A DNA stretch of 64,000 nucleotides, from assembly GCA_963789885.1 (NCBI GenBank), contig CAWBNB010000064.1, positions 367,751 to 431,750 on the forward strand, in the 5' to 3' direction. Below, one piece after another: positions 59,908 to 64,000 of this stretch; the first letter of the stretch is position 1; every line of letters begins with the position of its first letter. The position numbers and the translations under genes were made by a program. The stretch is from DATEDA01 sp963789885 (GTDB lineage Bacteria > Pseudomonadota > Gammaproteobacteria > Burkholderiales > SG8-39). The notes beneath the pieces were generated by a model. It was given only the letters and a program-made list of their open reading frames with translations. It did not search any database and had not been told where the DNA came from.

Positions 59908-60780
59908 CTACTCTTCGAGCATCTTCATCGCCTGCACTACGCTCTTCTTCATGCGGTTGAACGAGCTGGCGAGCACGCCGATCTCGTCCTTGCCGCGCGC
60001 ATGGAAGTCGGGCACGTCCATGTTGCCCAGGCTCACCTGGTCGGCGAGCCTGGAGAGCCTGGTAACCGGCCGGATCACCATTGCGAACAGCATCAAGTTC
60101 AGCGCAATGCCGATGAGAATGAACACGCCGGCGAGCGACAGCATGAAAGTCCGATACGCCGCGGTCGCACGCCTGGTCGGCACTTCCGTCGGCACCGAGA
60201 CCACTTGCGCCCCGATGATCTCGTTCATCTGCCAGCCGAAGCCGTTCGCCGGACCATAGCGCTCGACCAGCGTTTTCGGCGCGGCCTCTACGGTGCTGTG
60301 GCAGACCAGGCACCCGGGGTCCTTGATCTGGATCGGGCGCGCGATGTAGAGCGAGCGGCCGGTCGGCGTCTCGCGTTCGCCGGTGATCTCGCCCCGGTCG
60401 AGACCGCCGCGGAACTGGTTGACGATGTCCGTCTCCCAGTCGACCGCGCGGTTGCGGGGATTGGTCGGGTTGAGCGTCGCCTCCTTGTAGGCGTAGTCGC
60501 TGAACTTCTTGCGCAGGCCGCTCAGGACCTCGGCGGCCGAGTAGGCCGGTATCGACTGCGGCAGGAAAGCGTATTTCATCTGCGTCTCGAGCAACGGCCC
60601 GACCTGGCCCGCCGTGTACGCTCGCGTCGCGAGCGCGGTCTCCATCACCAGCCGCGCGTTTTGCAGAATCTCTTCGCGGGCGTTTTGCTGCAGCAACTGA
60701 TTGGACGTGTACCCGGCGACGCCGAGCCCGATCAGAAAGATCGCGACGAACACCAGGTTGAACTTGAGGATCAGCCTCAT
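59908..60780 (-). CDS. heme-binding DUF3365 (Tll0287-like) HAMP protein
   Basis: 290 aa. The first membrane helix is FNLVFVAIFLIGLGVAGYTS; the periplasmic domain is of the Tll0287/DUF3365 type with IPAYSAAEVLSGLRKKFSDY, YKEATLNPTNPRNRAVDWE and the heme-c motif CLVCH. The second helix (FMLSLAGVFILIGIALNLML) leads to a HAMP domain (VIRPVTRLSRLADQVSLGN). The protein stops after HAMP and lacks a kinase or cyclase output. The ATG at 60780 has CAGGAGG upstream. It may pass a redox or gas signal to a separate partner. Confidence 0.85.
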   Translation of the reverse strand: MRLILKFNLVFVAIFLIGLGVAGYTSNQLLQQNAREEILQNARLVMETALATRAYTAGQVGPLLETQMKYAFLPQSIPAYSAAEVLSGLRKKFSDYAYKEATLNPTNPRNRAVDWETDIVNQFRGGLDRGEITGERETPTGRSLYIARPIQIKDPGCLVCHSTVEAAPKTLVERYGPANGFGWQMNEIIGAQVVSVPTEVPTRRATAAYRTFMLSLAGVFILIGIALNLMLFAMVIRPVTRLSRLADQVSLGNMDVPDFHARGKDEIGVLASSFNRMKKSVVQAMKMLEE

Positions 60781-61011
60781 TCGTTTCCTCCTGCAGCCTG
60801 CGACTTCGCGTCGCCCCGCGTTAGCAAGGGATTGTTCTGCGCGCGATGCGCGCGGGACATCGGACCGACGGGCGTGCCCTCGCGCGCGGCAGGGCGTTCG
60901 TGGCATCGCCAGCCTCGCCGCGATCACGGCGCAAGTCGCTGTTCCTCATGGAGGATCTGCCCGGTGCGCTACACTTGAGCGGGTGGAAAGGGCTAGCCCA
61001 AGAGGGCCGGA

Positions 61012-61686
61012 TTGAAGCTGCTGGTCGTCGACGATCACCCGCTGATGCGCGAGGCGGTGCAAGGCGTGGTCACGCGGCTCGAGCCGGGAGCGATGGTGCT
61101 CGCCGTGGGGGACTCGGAGCGGGGGTTCGCGATCGCCGACGCCGAGCCGGATCTCGACCTCGTGCTCCTCGACCTGAATATCCCCGGCCTCGCCGGGATC
61201 CCCGCGTTGAAGGCGTGGCGGCGCCGCTACCCCGAGGTGCCGGTGGTGGTGCTCTCGAGCGCAGACGACCGCCCGACCGTGCTTGCGGCGATCGCCGCCG
61301 GCGCGGCGGGCTTCATCCCGAAGTCGTCACCGAATGAGGTACTGCTCAATGCGCTGCGACTCGTGCTCGCGGGCGGCAAGTACCTGCCGCCCGAGGTGCT
61401 GGCGCCGGTCGCGGGATCGGGCGCGCGGGCTGCACGCGCGGCGACGGAGCAGGCCCTCTCGCTCGAGACGCTCGGCCTGACCGATCGTCAGGCGCAGGTA
61501 CTGAAGCTCCTCGCCGCGGGCAAGTCGAACAAGCTGATCTGCCGCGAGCTCGATCTCGCCGAGCGTACGGTGAAGGCGCACATCTCGGCGGTGTTCCGCG
61601 CGCTAGGCGTCACGACGCGCACGCAGGCGGCCCTCGCTGCAGCCAAGCTCGGCCTGGGTACCGCCGACGAGGCGAAGCCGTCCTAG
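61012..61686 (+). CDS. LuxR-family (NarL type) response regulator
   Basis: 224 aa. The receiver domain begins KLLVVDDHPLMREAVQGVVT with the acidic pair, the phospho-acceptor Asp is in LVLLDLNIPG, and the conserved Lys is in GFIPKSS. The C-terminal HTH is LTDRQAQVLKLLAAGKSNKL followed by ELDLAERTVKAHISAVFRAL. The start is TTG at 61012 with GAGGGCC upstream. It is convergent with the hybrid kinase, and the two stop codons overlap in a CTAG. A functional pair is likely. Confidence 0.92.
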   Translation: MKLLVVDDHPLMREAVQGVVTRLEPGAMVLAVGDSERGFAIADAEPDLDLVLLDLNIPGLAGIPALKAWRRRYPEVPVVVLSSADDRPTVLAAIAAGAAGFIPKSSPNEVLLNALRLVLAGGKYLPPEVLAPVAGSGARAARAATEQALSLETLGLTDRQAQVLKLLAAGKSNKLICRELDLAERTVKAHISAVFRALGVTTRTQAALAAAKLGLGTADEAKPS

Positions 61687-63956
61687 CCCGGGACGCGCTC
61701 GCGCAGGAGCTGCTCGACGAGCGCCCGCAGCTTCGCCGGCCGCACCGGCTTGCGAAGCAGGGCATAGCCGCGGGCGTGCGCGTCCGCGATGTGCTCCGGG
61801 GACGCATCGGCGGTGACGACGATCCCGTGCAGGCTCGGGCCCCAGCGGGCCTTCAGCCGGTGGAGGACGTCGAAGCCGCTCCCGCCCTCGCCGAGACGCA
61901 GGTCGCAGAGCACGAGGTCCGGCGCAGCGCGGCCGGCGGAAAGCGCTTCTGCGCCGCTCGCCGCGGTCTCGACGCTGCAGCCCCAGCGCCGGAGCAGGCC
62001 GTCGAGCGCCGCGCGCACGTCGGCCTCGTCGTCGACCACCAGCACGCGCAGGCCCGCGAGCTGCGCGGCCGTCTCGGGTGCGGCCGCCGCCGTGGGCTGC
62101 TCCGCGCGCGGCGGGACAACCGGCACGCGCACGCCGAATAGCGAACCGCATCCGACCTGCGACTTCACGGTGATCGGGTGGCCGAGGAGCCGCGCGATGC
62201 GGTCGACGATCGCGAGTCCGAGCCCCAGGCCCTTCGCCCGGTCGCGTTCCGCGCTGCCCGCCTGGTAGAACTCCTCGAAGATGCGCGCCCGGTCGGCCGC
62301 GGCGATGCCGATGCCGGAATCGGCGACGACGATCTCGGCCTCGCCGCCGTGCCGCCGGCAGCCGACGACGACGCCGCCCTCGCGCGTGTAGCGGACCGCG
62401 TTCGCGGCGAGGTTGAGCAGGATCCGGCCGAGGAGCGTCGGGTCGCTCTCGGTCCAGAGCGACGTCGGCACGACGCGGAAGCGCAACCCCTTCGCTTCGG
62501 CGGCGGGCGCGAACTCGTCGGCGAGGCGCTCGAGAAGGGGTCGCAACGGGAAGGCCCGGCGCTCGGGCTGGACCGCTCCGGCGTCGAGCTTCGAGATGTC
62601 GAGCAGCGCATCGAGCAGGTCCTCGAGGGCGTCGACCGAGCGGTCGATGCGCCGCGCGAGCGCGGCAAGCTCCGGCGTGCGCGCGGTCTCGCGCAGCTCG
62701 CCGACCGTGAGCGCAAGCGCATGCATCGGCTGGCGGAGATCGTGGCTCGCGGCGGCGAGGAATCGCGTCTTCGCCTGGTTCGCCCGCGCGAGCTGCTCGG
62801 TGCGCTCCGCGATGCGGGCCTCGAGCGTCGCGTAGGACTCCTCGAGCCGCTCGGCCATGCGGTTGAACTGCGCGCCGAGCGCGTCGAGCTCGTCGCCGGT
62901 GCCGACGTGGATGCGTTCGCCGAGCTGGCCGGCGCCGATCCGCTCCGCGCCTGCGCCGAGCGCCTCGATCGGGCGCGTCATGCGCCGCGCGAGGTAGTAG
63001 CTCGCGGCGAGCGCCCCGAGCAGACCGAGCGCGCCGAGGAGCGCCGTGCGGGTCACCCCCGCGTACACCGGCGCGAGCGCCTCGCCCGCCGGCAGCTCGG
63101 CGAAGGTGGTCCAGCCCAGGTGCGCGATCGGCACGCCCACGGCGAGTACCGCCGCGCCGGCGAGGTTGCGCGACTCGATCCGCGCCGCCGGGACCCGCGC
63201 GATCGCGTCGCTCACGTGCGGGAGCCGCGAGAGGTCGGTGCGGGCGAGCACGAGCCTGAGGTCGGGGTGCGACACGAGCCGTCCGCGCGAATCGACCACG
63301 TAGGCGAGCCCGTTCTCGCCGATCCGCGCGCGCGACACGACCTCCCGCATGAACTTGAGATTCACCTCCGCGATGAGGACGCCGGCCCCGGGCGCGGTGC
63401 TGCCGACCGCGAGCGACAGGAACGGCTCGGTCTGCCGGAAGTAGACCGGGCCCGCATGGGTACCGTCGTCGCGCGCGCCGACGAAGCGGGGATCGGCGGA
63501 GAAATCGGCGCCGCTCTCCGCCCTGTCGGGCCCGACACGCGGGACGAAGAGGCGCTCCCGTCCCGCCGGATCGATCCACCGCAGCTCGGCGACTTGCGGC
63601 AGGCGCCGCAGGAGGGCGGCCATCTCGGCCCGGCGGTCCGCGCGCTCGATGCCCGGATGCGCCGCGGCCGCGAGCTCCCAGACGAGCGGCTCCTCGATCC
63701 CCCACAGGAAGGTCCCGATATGGATCGCGACCGCGCCGGCCTTCTCGCGCAGCAACACGGCTTGCGCCGCCTCGGCGTCGCGATAGGCAAAGTAGCCGGT
63801 GACGGCGCCGACCGCGACGAGCACGGCGGTCACCAGGGCCGCGGAGTACGCGGCGTATTTCCAGAGGAGCGTCCGCCGTCGCGGTATCCGCGGGCGCGGT
63901 GCCGCGACCGGCGGGACGGCGCGGGGTTTTCCTGGGTCCGGCTCTCGTTTCGGCAC
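61683..63956 (-). CDS. hybrid sensor histidine kinase with C-terminal receiver
   Basis: 757 aa. A membrane helix at 35-58 is followed by a periplasmic dCACHE-type sensor (PQVAELRWIDPAGRERLFVP, LAYVVDSRGRLVSHPDLRLV), a second helix near 303-322 and a HAMP domain (RRMTRPIEALGAGAERIGAG). The kinase core has FLAAASHDLRQPMHALALTV with His405, N-box NLAANAVRYTREGG, G1 ADSGIGI and G2 GLGLGLAIVDRI. A receiver domain follows with DLVLCDLRLGEGGSGFDVL. ASHDLRQPxHAL is typical of kinases paired with LuxR regulators, such as the convergent gene here. Confidence 0.94.
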   Translation of the reverse strand: MPKREPDPGKPRAVPPVAAPRPRIPRRRTLLWKYAAYSAALVTAVLVAVGAVTGYFAYRDAEAAQAVLLREKAGAVAIHIGTFLWGIEEPLVWELAAAAHPGIERADRRAEMAALLRRLPQVAELRWIDPAGRERLFVPRVGPDRAESGADFSADPRFVGARDDGTHAGPVYFRQTEPFLSLAVGSTAPGAGVLIAEVNLKFMREVVSRARIGENGLAYVVDSRGRLVSHPDLRLVLARTDLSRLPHVSDAIARVPAARIESRNLAGAAVLAVGVPIAHLGWTTFAELPAGEALAPVYAGVTRTALLGALGLLGALAASYYLARRMTRPIEALGAGAERIGAGQLGERIHVGTGDELDALGAQFNRMAERLEESYATLEARIAERTEQLARANQAKTRFLAAASHDLRQPMHALALTVGELRETARTPELAALARRIDRSVDALEDLLDALLDISKLDAGAVQPERRAFPLRPLLERLADEFAPAAEAKGLRFRVVPTSLWTESDPTLLGRILLNLAANAVRYTREGGVVVGCRRHGGEAEIVVADSGIGIAAADRARIFEEFYQAGSAERDRAKGLGLGLAIVDRIARLLGHPITVKSQVGCGSLFGVRVPVVPPRAEQPTAAAAPETAAQLAGLRVLVVDDEADVRAALDGLLRRWGCSVETAASGAEALSAGRAAPDLVLCDLRLGEGGSGFDVLHRLKARWGPSLHGIVVTADASPEHIADAHARGYALLRKPVRPAKLRALVEQLLRERVPG

Positions 63957-64000
63957 GCGGCGCTCGATCTGCTTGATCCGATGAGTGGGCCCGCCTGGAT

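Overview
The window is high-GC DNA of a free-living proteobacterium, most likely a betaproteobacterium. The reasons are a Bug/TctC-type solute-binding protein, an Opp/Dpp ABC transporter, CsbD, DUF883 and GlsB small stress proteins, and a beta-proteobacterial-style proteasome-like hydrolase. No rRNA, tRNA, CRISPR array, integrase or transposase was seen.

1-9.65 kb: a minus-strand catabolic operon (SMP-30 lactonase-like protein, carboxymuconolactone-decarboxylase-like protein, TIM-barrel isomerase, SDR dehydrogenase cut by the window edge) faces a plus-strand Opp/Dpp-type ABC transporter (two ATPases, binding protein, two permeases) followed by a cupin. 9.67-16.3 kb: a minus-strand cluster of exported proteins behind an arylsulfatase: three paralogues of one unnamed family, a Cys-rich repeat protein, a YYNC-type small protein and a DUF2092 protein. 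16.4-20 kb: a receiver-domain relic, DUF4239, TctC, DUF1330 and a protein with two PARP-type zinc modules.

20.7-46.9 kb is the most interesting part. Twenty copies of one 16-bp inverted repeat (YGTRCG-N4-CGCACA) lie in the intergenic spaces of this stretch, and I found none outside it. At 15 of the 20 sites a -10-like hexamer (TANNCT, GATAAT or GACAAT type) starts after a gap of 20-22 nt, which is the geometry of a class II Crp/Fnr-activated promoter. Three Crp/Fnr regulators are encoded inside the stretch and each has a copy upstream. The putative targets are stress and envelope genes: CsbD, GlsB/YeaQ, DUF3309, a cold-shock-like protein, a fatty-acid desaturase, a proteasome-like Ntn hydrolase, AI-2E, patatin, a PHB-depolymerase-like esterase and lipoproteins. 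Two sites precede non-coding units that end in intrinsic terminators and carry C-rich loops, so they are probable small RNAs.

47-64 kb: an intact 2897-residue cyclic beta-1,2-glucan synthase, a pair of translationally coupled small genes, a LysR regulator divergent from an exported methyltransferase, a heme-c/HAMP sensor, and a LuxR response regulator convergent with a hybrid histidine kinase.

Six genes are disrupted (arylsulfatase, a small secreted protein, DUF3562, DsbA-like, DUF1571, collagen-like lipoprotein). Most lesions are repaired by removing one base, so either decay or residual insertion errors in the assembly must be considered.
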